Below, one piece after another: positions 24,685-31,825 of a stretch of 64,000 bases of DNA. Position 1 is the first letter of the stretch. Each line of letters begins with the position of its first letter. This DNA comes from JBFLYN01 sp040756655. GTDB lineage: Bacteria; Bacillota; Sulfobacillia; UBA8153. The position numbers and the translations under genes are program-made. The notes below the pieces were generated by a model. The model had not been told where the DNA came from and did no database searches. It was given only the letters and a program-made list of their open reading frames with translations. The DNA lies in assembly GCA_040756655.1 (NCBI GenBank), contig JBFLYN010000001.1:1-64000 (forward strand), given 5' to 3'.

Positions 24685-24999
24685 GTGGGCAGACGGAGAA
24701 ACTCCGAGCGCCTGGTCCCGGGGGCGGGGCCGGCCCTTGATCGTTTCAAGTACGAAGTCGCTCAGGAACTCGGCCTGATCTCTGCAACTCAAGCCAACGA
24801 ACCGGGCTTTGCCCGGGCTATGGACCACTACAAGTACGAGGTCGCAGGCGAGTTGGGCCTTTTGGACAAGCTGCAGGCCGTAGGCTGGGGCAACATGACC
24901 AGCCGCGAGTGCGGCGCTGTGGGTGGGAGGCTCGGCGGCAAGATCGGCGGCCAGATGGTAAAGCGCATGATCGAGTTTGCAGAAGCGAACATGAGATAG
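24685..24999 (+). CDS. alpha/beta-type small acid-soluble spore protein (second, extended)
   Basis: 104 residues from GTG 24685 (GGGAGG upstream). The C-terminal 60 residues are a normal alpha/beta SASP: DHYKYEVAGELGLLDKLQ, then GWGNMTSRECGAVGGRLGGKIGG and MVKRMIEFAE. The N-terminal part carries an extra copy of the first helix (LDRFKYEVAQELGLISA, about 19-35), so the protein is nearly twice the usual 60-70 residues. A terminator follows the stop. It is transcribed toward spmA. DNA binding in the spore is inferred from the family. Confidence 0.9.
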   Translation: MGRRRNSERLVPGAGPALDRFKYEVAQELGLISATQANEPGFARAMDHYKYEVAGELGLLDKLQAVGWGNMTSRECGAVGGRLGGKIGGQMVKRMIEFAEANMR

Positions 25000-25005
25000 C
25001 CGGAT

Positions 25006-25036
25006 GCGGGGGACACAGTCCCCCGCAGCTTCTTCT
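25006..25036 (+). terminator. intrinsic terminator after the SASP gene
   Basis: GCGGGGGA (25006-25013) pairs with TCCCCCGC (25019-25026), followed by AGCTTCTTCT. Confidence 0.65.
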
Positions 25037-25073
25037 AAGCCGTTTCCCCGTTTCATAGATCTGCTGCGGGGGG

Positions 25074-25661
25074 ATGGCAGTGATAAACCTGATCTGGCTT
25101 ACGCTGGTGATCGGGGGAGTGACCTACGGTGCTCTGACCGGCAACATCGACCGGGTCACCAGCTCGGCACTGGCGTCGGCCAAGAGCGCCGTGGAGACAG
25201 TCTTGGGGTTTGTGGGAGTGATGTGCCTGTGGTTGGGGCTTATGAAAGTGGCAGACCGGTCCGGCCTCATGCGGGTATTCTCCAAACTCGTGTCCCCAGC
25301 AGTCCACGCCCTGTTTCCGGACGTGCCCCGGGGCCATCCAGCCATGGGCGCGCTGGTCATGAACATCGGCGGGAACCTTCTGGGCATGGGCAGCGCCGCG
25401 ACGCCTTTCGGCCTCAAGGCCATGGAACAGCTGCAAGCGCTGAACCCGGACCCAGGTCAAGCCTCCAATGCCATGTGCAGGTTCGTAGTGCTGAACACCT
25501 CCGGCTTGACCCTGGTCCCGGCCGCCGTGATCGGCCTGCGCTCCAGCCTGGGGTCGCGGGCCCCGGCGGAAATCGTGGGCGCGGTGTTTCTGGCCACGGT
25601 CGCCTCTACCCTGGTGGCCCTGGCCAGTGAGGCCTTGCTCCGGGGCCCAGGGCGGAGGTGA
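25074..25661 (+). CDS. spmA: spore maturation protein A
   Basis: 195 residues with a nucleoside-recognition (Gate) domain and about five membrane helices: LTLVIGGVTYGALTG, VLGFVGVMCLWLGLMKVADRSG, and the conserved NIGGNLLGMGSAATPFGLKAM. With SpmB it is required for dehydration of the spore core and heat resistance. The fold is that of a concentrative-nucleoside-transporter half, but the transported substrate is unknown. It overlaps no other gene; spmB follows after four bases. Confidence 0.94.
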   Translation: MAVINLIWLTLVIGGVTYGALTGNIDRVTSSALASAKSAVETVLGFVGVMCLWLGLMKVADRSGLMRVFSKLVSPAVHALFPDVPRGHPAMGALVMNIGGNLLGMGSAATPFGLKAMEQLQALNPDPGQASNAMCRFVVLNTSGLTLVPAAVIGLRSSLGSRAPAEIVGAVFLATVASTLVALASEALLRGPGRR

Positions 25662-25665
25662 CGCC

Positions 25666-26208
25666 GTGCAGGAGCTTTTCACCTTCGTCTCGCGCTGGGC
25701 CGTGCCATCCATGATCGTGGGCATACCTCTGTTTGGGGCCGCGCGCCGCATCGACGTGTATTCGGCTTTCATCGAGGGAGCCCAGGAGGGTCTCAGCTTG
25801 GCTGCGCGCATCCTGCCTTATGTTCTGGCCATCTTCTTTGCCTTTTCGATCTTTCGCAGTTCCGGAGCACTCGAGGCACTGGCCCGGCCACTGGCCCCCA
25901 TCACTGGACGACTAGGGCTGCCCACGGATCTGCTGGCCTTGTTCCTGGTGCGCCCCTTGTCGGGAGGAGCCTCCTTCGGCTTGTTGGCCGAACTGCTGGG
26001 GAGGTTCGGTCCCGATTCGTTTGTGGGGCGCCTGGCATCCACCGTCCAGGGCGCCACTGACACTACCTTCTACATCATTACCCTGTATTTCGGCGCGGTG
26101 GGCATCAGGCGGATCCGGCACACCCTGGCCGCCGGGCTCTTGGGTGATCTGGCCGGGTTCGTGGCGGCTGTCTACTTTTGCCGGCTTCTGTTTTCCACCA
26201 GCGGGTAA
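25666..26208 (+). CDS. spmB: spore maturation protein B
   Basis: 180 residues from GTG 25666, preceded by GGAGGTGA (an earlier in-frame start at 25627 would overlap spmA). It is the second nucleoside-recognition domain half: SMIVGIPLFGAARRIDVYSAFIEGA, RPLSGGASFGLLAELL and GATDTTFYIITLYFGAVGIRR. It is paired with SpmA in spore core dehydration. Both genes lie next to SASP and NHEJ genes, making a spore-core module. Confidence 0.94.
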   Translation: MQELFTFVSRWAVPSMIVGIPLFGAARRIDVYSAFIEGAQEGLSLAARILPYVLAIFFAFSIFRSSGALEALARPLAPITGRLGLPTDLLALFLVRPLSGGASFGLLAELLGRFGPDSFVGRLASTVQGATDTTFYIITLYFGAVGIRRIRHTLAAGLLGDLAGFVAAVYFCRLLFSTSG

Positions 26209-26230
26209 GGGGCGCATTTGCTGACGCCGA

Positions 26231-26259
26231 TTGCAGGATATCAGGGGGCGTGCTAGAAT
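26231..26259 (+). promoter_or_regulatory. sigma-A-type promoter of the RidA/PLP/B12 cluster
   Basis: TTGCAG (26231-26236), 17-nt spacer, TAGAAT (26254-26259), about 60 bp before the first gene of the cluster. Confidence 0.6.
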
Positions 26260-26320
26260 TAGGCAAACGGACCTTTCATTTCTACGGTTAGTTACTCATC
26301 ACTGATGAGGAGTGGTAGCG

Positions 26321-27229
26321 GTGAGCGATCCTTACCTGCGTGGCGCCTTCGCAAGTAGTCCCTACGGCTCCAAACGCGAGATAACCGGCACGGTGGTGGC
26401 CGTCCTGCGCGGCCAGCTGGACGGCCGGGGCCTGGAACTGATCAAGCCCATATCCCGGGCCCTGTTGCATGGCGAGATCCACGAGCTCATCGTTACGTGC
26501 GAAGCTGCGGCCGGTCCGGGCAGCCGGGTGGATAGCATTGGCTACCTTGCCTTCTTTGAAGTGGTAACCGGGGGAGTCGCGGTGACCGGCGACCGCGTGA
26601 GCTGGGCGGGTGTTGATTGGACGCTGGCCGGTTTCGACCTGACCCATGCGCCCAACCACCTTAACGTGGTGGTACGAGGAAAGGACCGGCTTTCGGGCGA
26701 GGAATTGGGCATTGCGGTTGGGGACAGAGTGACCATAGGCCATGGAATGAGAAGGGGTGAACACATGGATTACGAAAAGCGGCTCCAAGATCTGGGGATA
26801 GTCCTTCCCCAGCCGGCCAAGCCGGTGGCGGCCTATGTGCCGGCGGTTACCGCCGGGGAATGGGTCTACATATCCGGGCAGCTCCCCAGCGAGGCCGGGG
26901 TGTTGAAGGTTACGGGCAAAGTCGGTGCGAGTGTGAGCCCGGAGGAGGGCTACCGGGCGGCCAGGATGTGCGGCATAAACTGCCTGGCGGCCTTGAAGGC
27001 GGCCTTGGGCGACCTTAACCGGGTAGAGCGGGTAGTCAAGGTCACTGGGTTTGTGGCCAGTGCACCTGGGTTCACAGGCCAGCCGGCAGTAGTGAACGGA
27101 TGCTCCGAACTGATCAAGGAGGTCTTCGGTGAGGCCGGGGCCCACGCCCGGTCGGCAGTGGGAGTGGCCGAGCTGCCGTTGGGCGCGGCCGTAGAGGTGG
27201 AAATGATAGTGCGCGTCAAAACTGGCTGA
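26321..27229 (+). CDS. fusion of an unknown domain with a RidA (YjgF) domain
   Basis: 302 residues from GTG 26321 (GAGGAG eight bases upstream). Residues 149-302 are a RidA-family domain: KRLQDLGIVLPQPAKPVAAY, WVYISGQLP, GKVGASVSPEEGYRAARM and GVAELPLGAAVEVEMIVRVK. RidA proteins hydrolyse reactive enamine/imine intermediates made by PLP enzymes. The N-terminal ~140 residues (YGSKREITGTVVAVLRGQLD...) are beta-rich and unrecognised. At the boundary an in-frame ATG (26765) has its own AAGGGGTGA four bases upstream, so a free RidA protein may also be made. The PLP enzyme gene follows after 18 bp, which fits a role in clearing its imine products. Confidence 0.8.
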   Translation: MSDPYLRGAFASSPYGSKREITGTVVAVLRGQLDGRGLELIKPISRALLHGEIHELIVTCEAAAGPGSRVDSIGYLAFFEVVTGGVAVTGDRVSWAGVDWTLAGFDLTHAPNHLNVVVRGKDRLSGEELGIAVGDRVTIGHGMRRGEHMDYEKRLQDLGIVLPQPAKPVAAYVPAVTAGEWVYISGQLPSEAGVLKVTGKVGASVSPEEGYRAARMCGINCLAALKAALGDLNRVERVVKVTGFVASAPGFTGQPAVVNGCSELIKEVFGEAGAHARSAVGVAELPLGAAVEVEMIVRVKTG

Positions 27230-27247
27230 AAAGAGGAGGAGTGTGCT

Positions 27248-28714
27248 GTGTCCAAGTTCAAGTACAAGTTCCAGATGTACAAACACCTACAGGCCAATAT
27301 CCCCAACATCTACAACGAGGCCAAGAAGGCCGCGGACGAGATTGGGCTTCCTGCCGAGCTCAGGGGGAAGGTAGGCCTGACCGGTGCCATCTCCGGCTGT
27401 CCTGCGCCCATGCGCGATGACGTCCTGCATGTGGCCGAACAAGGAGCCCGGGAAGTGATACCACTTTCGCGCCTGGTGGAAGAGATCCGCGAGGTCGTCA
27501 AGGATGTCTACGGGGACGAGTACGACGTGTGTCCCATAAACACCTGCGAGGCTGGACTCTGGGTGTCCTACGATGTGCTGTTCACTCCCCCGTTCACGGG
27601 CCGGGGTTCATCCTACCGTGCACGCTACATCGCTCCTTACGAAAAACACATGCATCACCAGGCCGCCTATGGTCGGCCGTTCCCCCCCAAGTACAAGGAC
27701 TACCTGGCCGATAGAGGTGTGACCGCGGGCGAGCTGGGATTTTACGGCAAGCGGCTCACCGACCTGGACGTAATCTTGGCACCGTTGGCCGGGGCCCGCT
27801 ACGAGAACCACGGCATCAAGTACTGGCCGGTACCCATGCTTTTGGAAGTGGACCCGGAAGCGTCCATCGACGAGATTGCACGCCTGGCCGCGGACCACGT
27901 GGCGTTCGTCACCGGCATTACGTCGCTGGGCTATGACACCCCTGGTTACGGCTACGGTGCCAAGGACGAAGAGGGTACGCCCCTGCTCCAGAAGTTTTTG
28001 GGGCAGCTTTCGGCCGAGATGAACATCCCCTACGTGGTGGACAACGCCTGGGGCCTTCCCTTTGTGGGTACCGACATCCGCAAGATCGGTGCCGACGCCA
28101 TGGTCTACAGCATGGACAAAGCCACGGGCGCGGCTACCAGCGGCCTGATCATCGGCCGGGAGGATGTCATGGTAGGCATCCGGCGCGCCCTGGGCATGCA
28201 CGGCGATCGGTGGGGCACGCTGGCTTCCTATGGCAAGGCCGCCTACGTGACCCAGGACCCGGGCAAGGAAGCCCTGCTCACGCAGGTCCATGTGCTCAAG
28301 ACCCTGCGAGACAACCCCAAACTCCTCACCGATCCGGTGGACCAGCTCTACGACTTGGTGAAGGAGGAATTCAAGGCCCTCCCGGCCAAGTTCACGGACA
28401 AACTGGTGATCTCCAAGTCTTACAACTGCACCACGGTGGAGATCAACTACGAGCGCACCTGGAACGGGCAGGAATTAGGGTTCCCCATCTTCACCATCGA
28501 GGACATGTATGGCGGCTCTCACGTGATCCAGGCCGGTCTTTCGCAGATGGGCATCATCCCGACTATCTGCTACGACGGGAACCTGTTCTTGTCGCCGGGC
28601 CAGGGCACCAGCGAGCCCGACGGCGCGCTCAACACCGAGACCATGCGCCTGGTCATCAAGGGCCTGGTTAGGCTCTTGGAGATCGTGGGTAGATACAGCG
28701 GGTATTTCTCATAG
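27248..28714 (+). CDS. fold-type I PLP-dependent enzyme, uncharacterised (beta-eliminating lyase-like)
   Basis: 488 residues from GTG 27248 with AGAGGAGGAG upstream. PLP-fold features are visible: a cofactor-ring Asp in YVVDNAWGLP (Asp265) and a candidate Schiff-base lysine in MVYSMDKATGAATSG (Lys291). Length and overall pattern recall tryptophanase/tyrosine phenol-lyase or SepCys/selenocysteine-type enzymes, but no specific signature decides the reaction. The N terminus (GLTGAISGCPAPMRDD and CPINTCEAGLW) holds three cysteines. Context with RidA and a B12 mutase-like protein suggests amino-acid breakdown. A hairpin follows the gene. Confidence 0.75.
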   Translation: MSKFKYKFQMYKHLQANIPNIYNEAKKAADEIGLPAELRGKVGLTGAISGCPAPMRDDVLHVAEQGAREVIPLSRLVEEIREVVKDVYGDEYDVCPINTCEAGLWVSYDVLFTPPFTGRGSSYRARYIAPYEKHMHHQAAYGRPFPPKYKDYLADRGVTAGELGFYGKRLTDLDVILAPLAGARYENHGIKYWPVPMLLEVDPEASIDEIARLAADHVAFVTGITSLGYDTPGYGYGAKDEEGTPLLQKFLGQLSAEMNIPYVVDNAWGLPFVGTDIRKIGADAMVYSMDKATGAATSGLIIGREDVMVGIRRALGMHGDRWGTLASYGKAAYVTQDPGKEALLTQVHVLKTLRDNPKLLTDPVDQLYDLVKEEFKALPAKFTDKLVISKSYNCTTVEINYERTWNGQELGFPIFTIEDMYGGSHVIQAGLSQMGIIPTICYDGNLFLSPGQGTSEPDGALNTETMRLVIKGLVRLLEIVGRYSGYFS

Positions 28715-28734
28715 GGCAAGAACAGTAACGGGCT

Positions 28735-28766
28735 GCTCCCTGCCGGGCTGAAGCCGGGCAGGGAGC
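28735..28766 (+). terminator. strong hairpin without a T tract
   Basis: GCTCCCTGCC (28735-28744) pairs perfectly with GGCAGGGAGC (28757-28766). It lies 20 bp after the PLP-enzyme stop. Without a T run it may be an RNA-stabilising end or a partial terminator before the regulator gene. From here to 28853 I see nothing else. Confidence 0.5.
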
Positions 28767-28853
28767 GATGACCCCACGCACGCCTCCGGCATAGAATGGA
28801 CTGCAGCACACTGCAGGCTGGAGGTGGGCCGCGGTGCCTTTCCGCGGCGAGAG

Positions 28854-28940
28854 ATGGGGATCTACAACGAGATCGTAGCCGTACTGTTTCTCCTGATATT
28901 GCTGGTCGTTTTGGACCGGCTCGGTAAAAAGGAGGGTTGA
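28854..28940 (+). CDS. 28-residue single-helix membrane peptide (possible)
   Basis: The frame ATG 28854 to TGA 28940 encodes MGIYNEIVAVLFLLILLVVL followed by DRLGKKEG: a perfect membrane helix with a charged C-terminal end. The ribosome-binding site (GCGAGAG) is weak. The C-terminal codons contain the AAAGGAGG ribosome-binding site of the next gene, so translation would be coupled. It recalls small regulatory membrane peptides such as KdpF in design only; function unknown. Confidence 0.45.
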   Translation: MGIYNEIVAVLFLLILLVVLDRLGKKEG

Positions 28941-28943
28941 TCG

Positions 28944-29684
28944 GTGCTGCCTGCCAGAGCAGAGCAGGAATACCAGCTGCTAAAGTACATTCACGACCAG
29001 GGCGAGCCCGTCGGCTCAGGCTCGGTGGCCGAATGGCTCCGGTCTTTGGGATTCGACATCAGCGAAGCCACCGCAGGCCGGGTACTACGGGAACTGGACA
29101 CCAGGGGTTATACGCTTCGCCTGGGCTACCGGGGCCGGGTCTTAACCGGGTCCGGGCAGCAGCACTTAGAGGACTTGGCGGCAGAGCGCCGCCGTTCAAA
29201 CTCTGGACAGGAACTTCTCAACGCACTGCGGGGCCCGGGCCTCAAGGATCTCGTGGACGTGCTGGTAGCCCGCCGGGCCATAGAACGGGAAGCGGCGCGG
29301 CTGGCGGCGGCCCGCGCCAGCCACGAGGACGTGGCGGAGATGGAGGACGCCGTGCGCCTGCACGAGCTCTCGGAGAGTGGCGGGGGGCCCGAGCAGGACG
29401 TCCGCTTTCACCGGCTGGTGGCCAGGGCCTCGGGCAACCGGGTGCTCATGGCGGCCGTGGACCTCATCCACCAGGACGGCCTGCTGTCCCCGGTGCTCGA
29501 CTATATACGCAAGTGGGTAAAGAGCACCATAGCGGCTGATCACCGCCAGGTGCTGTTGGCCATCTCGCGGCGGGATGCTCAAGCGGCCGAGAGGGCCATG
29601 GAAGCTCATATTGAGAACGTGATCCGGGACGTGAACCAGTACTGGGAAACCGTTCACGCAGAGAACGGGACCGGGGCTCGCTAG
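28944..29684 (+). CDS. transcriptional regulator: winged helix plus FCD effector domain
   Basis: 246 residues from GTG 28944 with AAAGGAGGG upstream. The N-terminal ~70 residues form a winged helix (LLKYIHDQGEPVGSGSVAEW, ISEATAGRVLRELDTRGY) of the RNase R/NrpR type rather than a GntR type. Residues 90-235 are an FCD domain: VDVLVARRAIEREAARLAA, DVRFHRLVARASGNRVL and DHRQVLLAISRRDAQAAERAMEAHI, whose conserved His and Asp bind a metal and an organic acid effector. It is probably the local regulator of this catabolic cluster. Confidence 0.82.
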   Translation: MLPARAEQEYQLLKYIHDQGEPVGSGSVAEWLRSLGFDISEATAGRVLRELDTRGYTLRLGYRGRVLTGSGQQHLEDLAAERRRSNSGQELLNALRGPGLKDLVDVLVARRAIEREAARLAAARASHEDVAEMEDAVRLHELSESGGGPEQDVRFHRLVARASGNRVLMAAVDLIHQDGLLSPVLDYIRKWVKSTIAADHRQVLLAISRRDAQAAERAMEAHIENVIRDVNQYWETVHAENGTGAR

Positions 29685-29739
29685 TCTCTTTTTTTTTGGG
29701 GAAGGCGACTCATCTTTGATGAGCAAGGGGGAGCCGGGA

Positions 29740-30012
29740 GTGAGGGCAAAAGACCGGGTGCTCGACGCCATCGACGTGGAGACCTTCTTGGTGTGTGAGC
29801 ATGAGGAAGACGCCAGGACCGTTGCCCTGGCGCTGGCGGCGGACATGGGGTTGCGACAGGCAGACATCGTTTTCGTCGAATGGCGGGGCCTGGGAGCCCG
29901 GGTGAGGATCAGGGCGTATGTTCACCGGCCGGGAGACCGTTACGGGTGGATGCATGAACGGGAAGGCGGTGATGGCGTTGGCGGCCAAGAAGGTCCTGCT
30001 GGCACCGCTTGA
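29740..30012 (+). CDS. small protein of unknown function before the B12 mutase
   Basis: 90 residues from GTG 29740, with GGGGGAG six bases upstream. The first ~55 residues are compact (KDRVLDAIDVETFLVCEHE, then DIVFVEWRGLGARVRIRAYV). The tail is Gly-rich and overlaps the next gene by 59 bp in another frame. A small protein directly before a B12-dependent aminomutase gene recalls the small S subunit of D-ornithine 4,5-aminomutase, but I see no sequence match, so the function is open. Confidence 0.6.
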   Translation: MRAKDRVLDAIDVETFLVCEHEEDARTVALALAADMGLRQADIVFVEWRGLGARVRIRAYVHRPGDRYGWMHEREGGDGVGGQEGPAGTA

Positions 30013-31825
30013 CCCGGTACACGATGTAGGGCTGAAACTGGTAAAGAGGGCGCTGGAGCGGGCGGGCCATACCACTATCCTGTTGCAGCCCGACCTTTCC
30101 GTCGACGAGATAGTGCAGCGCGCAGTGGAAGAAGAGGTGCATTCGGTGCTGGTGGGCCGCACCCTCGGGTATAACGTCCCCGAGGTGCTGGCCCGGCTGG
30201 TGGACGTGATGGAAGCGGCGGGACTCAGGGGGAGGGTGCAGCTGGGAGTGGGTGGCATGGCCATCCGGCCGGAACTTGCTGCCGAACTGGGGTACGACCG
30301 GGGTTTCGGACCCGGCACGTCCCCGGAGGAAGCCGTGGCTTTCGTGGAGGGCCGGGCCCCGGTGGTCGCTGAAGTGATGAGTAGCCGGGACAAGGGCGAC
30401 CTTACCTCCGGGTATTCTTATCGGGTGCACGACCCCGGGCTGGCCAAGACCTTGGATGCCATCGCCCGGGACACTATTGAGTGGGCCACAGCCCGGACCT
30501 CTCCAGCCGTGGAGCGGGGCCGCATCCGGCGGGAACTCATCAACTCCGCCATCGCCCTGGGCTATGGGAGGATGTCGCCGGAAGACCACGCCACACTGCG
30601 CCAGGAGCTGCTCGACCAGTATCTTGGCCACTGCGACCGCCAGATCCAGGGTTTCTATCGCCGGGGCGAGCGCGTGGCCCGCACCCGGCCGCTCAGTGGT
30701 GTCGAGGTGGCTGCCCTGGAGCAACTGGTGGCCCGGACCTCGGGGCCTGCCCAGCTGAAGCCGCTCCGTCATGGGCGCACGCGTCCCTTGGTATTCGTCC
30801 AGTACGGCACGGGCTGCCCCTTCATGGACATTGCCCACATCCACGTCGCCGAAAGCTGGGGTGCCGACGGCGTCGTTCACTTTGACCCATCGTGGGCGGC
30901 CCGGCGCGAGGGACTCATGGAGGGGTATCACACCCACGAGCAGGACGGGTCGCTTCTGACTTACGAAAACCTGTCCCGGACCAGCGCTTCCCGCCAGGCA
31001 TCCACGTTGTGGCAGGTGCGTGCCCACCGGGGCCTTAACACTCCCGAGACCGTAGTGCTGGCGGCAGCCGCCGGAGCCGACCTGACCAAGGTCAACATTG
31101 CCTACGGGTCGCTGGGCGCCGGGACCGACCCGGAGCGCCTGGCCGTGGACGGGGTAGAGTGCATGCGGCTATCCGCCGAAGCTGGCATGGCCTTTGACGT
31201 GGTGACCAACGAAGAACTGTGCGGGGTGCCGGCCCACAAGGCTTTCGCCGGCATGCTGATTGGCGCGGCCATGGCCGTCCGCCTGGGCGCCCGCCCCATA
31301 CTGCAGCCTTTGTTCTGCCTTTCTCCAGACGTGATGATCAATGGGCAGATGGACGACAATTTCGTGGACTATAACGCTGCCAAGGTCATGGCCCTAAGGA
31401 GGATCATGGACGCTCCCATCTGGCCCGGAGCCCCCATCGGGTTTTTGACTCACACCGAAGACCGGGTCCAGTCGGCGACGACCACGGCACTGCACGCCGC
31501 CCTGGCCTCGTCGCTGGACGTGGACGCCATCTCCATCGCCTCCACGGACGAAGCCTACTCGGGTGGCGCCATTGCCGGAGGGTCGCGGGTGGACACCCTG
31601 CGGGCTACGGCCGAGGCTTTCCGCTTTTTCGGACGCACCACCATTGCCCCCAGCCCAAGGGCGGAGGAATGGGCTGCACAGCTGGTGGAAGGCGTGGCCA
31701 ACGTGCTCGGGGCCGTCCTTTCCCGCGGTTCCTTCGTGGCCGCATTGTACGAGGGGATTTTGGGCAGCCCGGAGGACGGTGCCTACCCCGGCCGGGCCGG
31801 GCGGGGAACGGTCTGGTTGCGATGA
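29954..31825 (+). CDS. B12-binding aminomutase-like protein (OraE/KamDE-related)
   Basis: About 623 residues; starts at ATG 29954, 29972 or 29918 are possible. Residues ~12-140 form a cobalamin-binding Rossmann domain: DPVHDVGLKLVKRALERAG with the HxxG signature (His23, Gly26), then LGVGGMAIRPELAAELGYD and DRGFGPGTSPEEA. The C-terminal ~450 residues look like the TIM barrel of lysine 5,6- or ornithine 4,5-aminomutases (VFVQYGTGCPFMDIAHIHVA, GMLIGAAMAVRLGARPILQP, GFLTHTEDRVQ). In OraE the B12 domain is C-terminal, so the order here is swapped. The B12-motif Asp is three rather than two residues before His. Substrate unknown. Confidence 0.75.
   Translation: MNGKAVMALAAKKVLLAPLDPVHDVGLKLVKRALERAGHTTILLQPDLSVDEIVQRAVEEEVHSVLVGRTLGYNVPEVLARLVDVMEAAGLRGRVQLGVGGMAIRPELAAELGYDRGFGPGTSPEEAVAFVEGRAPVVAEVMSSRDKGDLTSGYSYRVHDPGLAKTLDAIARDTIEWATARTSPAVERGRIRRELINSAIALGYGRMSPEDHATLRQELLDQYLGHCDRQIQGFYRRGERVARTRPLSGVEVAALEQLVARTSGPAQLKPLRHGRTRPLVFVQYGTGCPFMDIAHIHVAESWGADGVVHFDPSWAARREGLMEGYHTHEQDGSLLTYENLSRTSASRQASTLWQVRAHRGLNTPETVVLAAAAGADLTKVNIAYGSLGAGTDPERLAVDGVECMRLSAEAGMAFDVVTNEELCGVPAHKAFAGMLIGAAMAVRLGARPILQPLFCLSPDVMINGQMDDNFVDYNAAKVMALRRIMDAPIWPGAPIGFLTHTEDRVQSATTTALHAALASSLDVDAISIASTDEAYSGGAIAGGSRVDTLRATAEAFRFFGRTTIAPSPRAEEWAAQLVEGVANVLGAVLSRGSFVAALYEGILGSPEDGAYPGRAGRGTVWLR

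Noticed and set aside
29909..31027. Long minus-strand open frame opposite the B12 mutase
   Set aside because: No start context and a low-complexity product; it is an effect of high GC.
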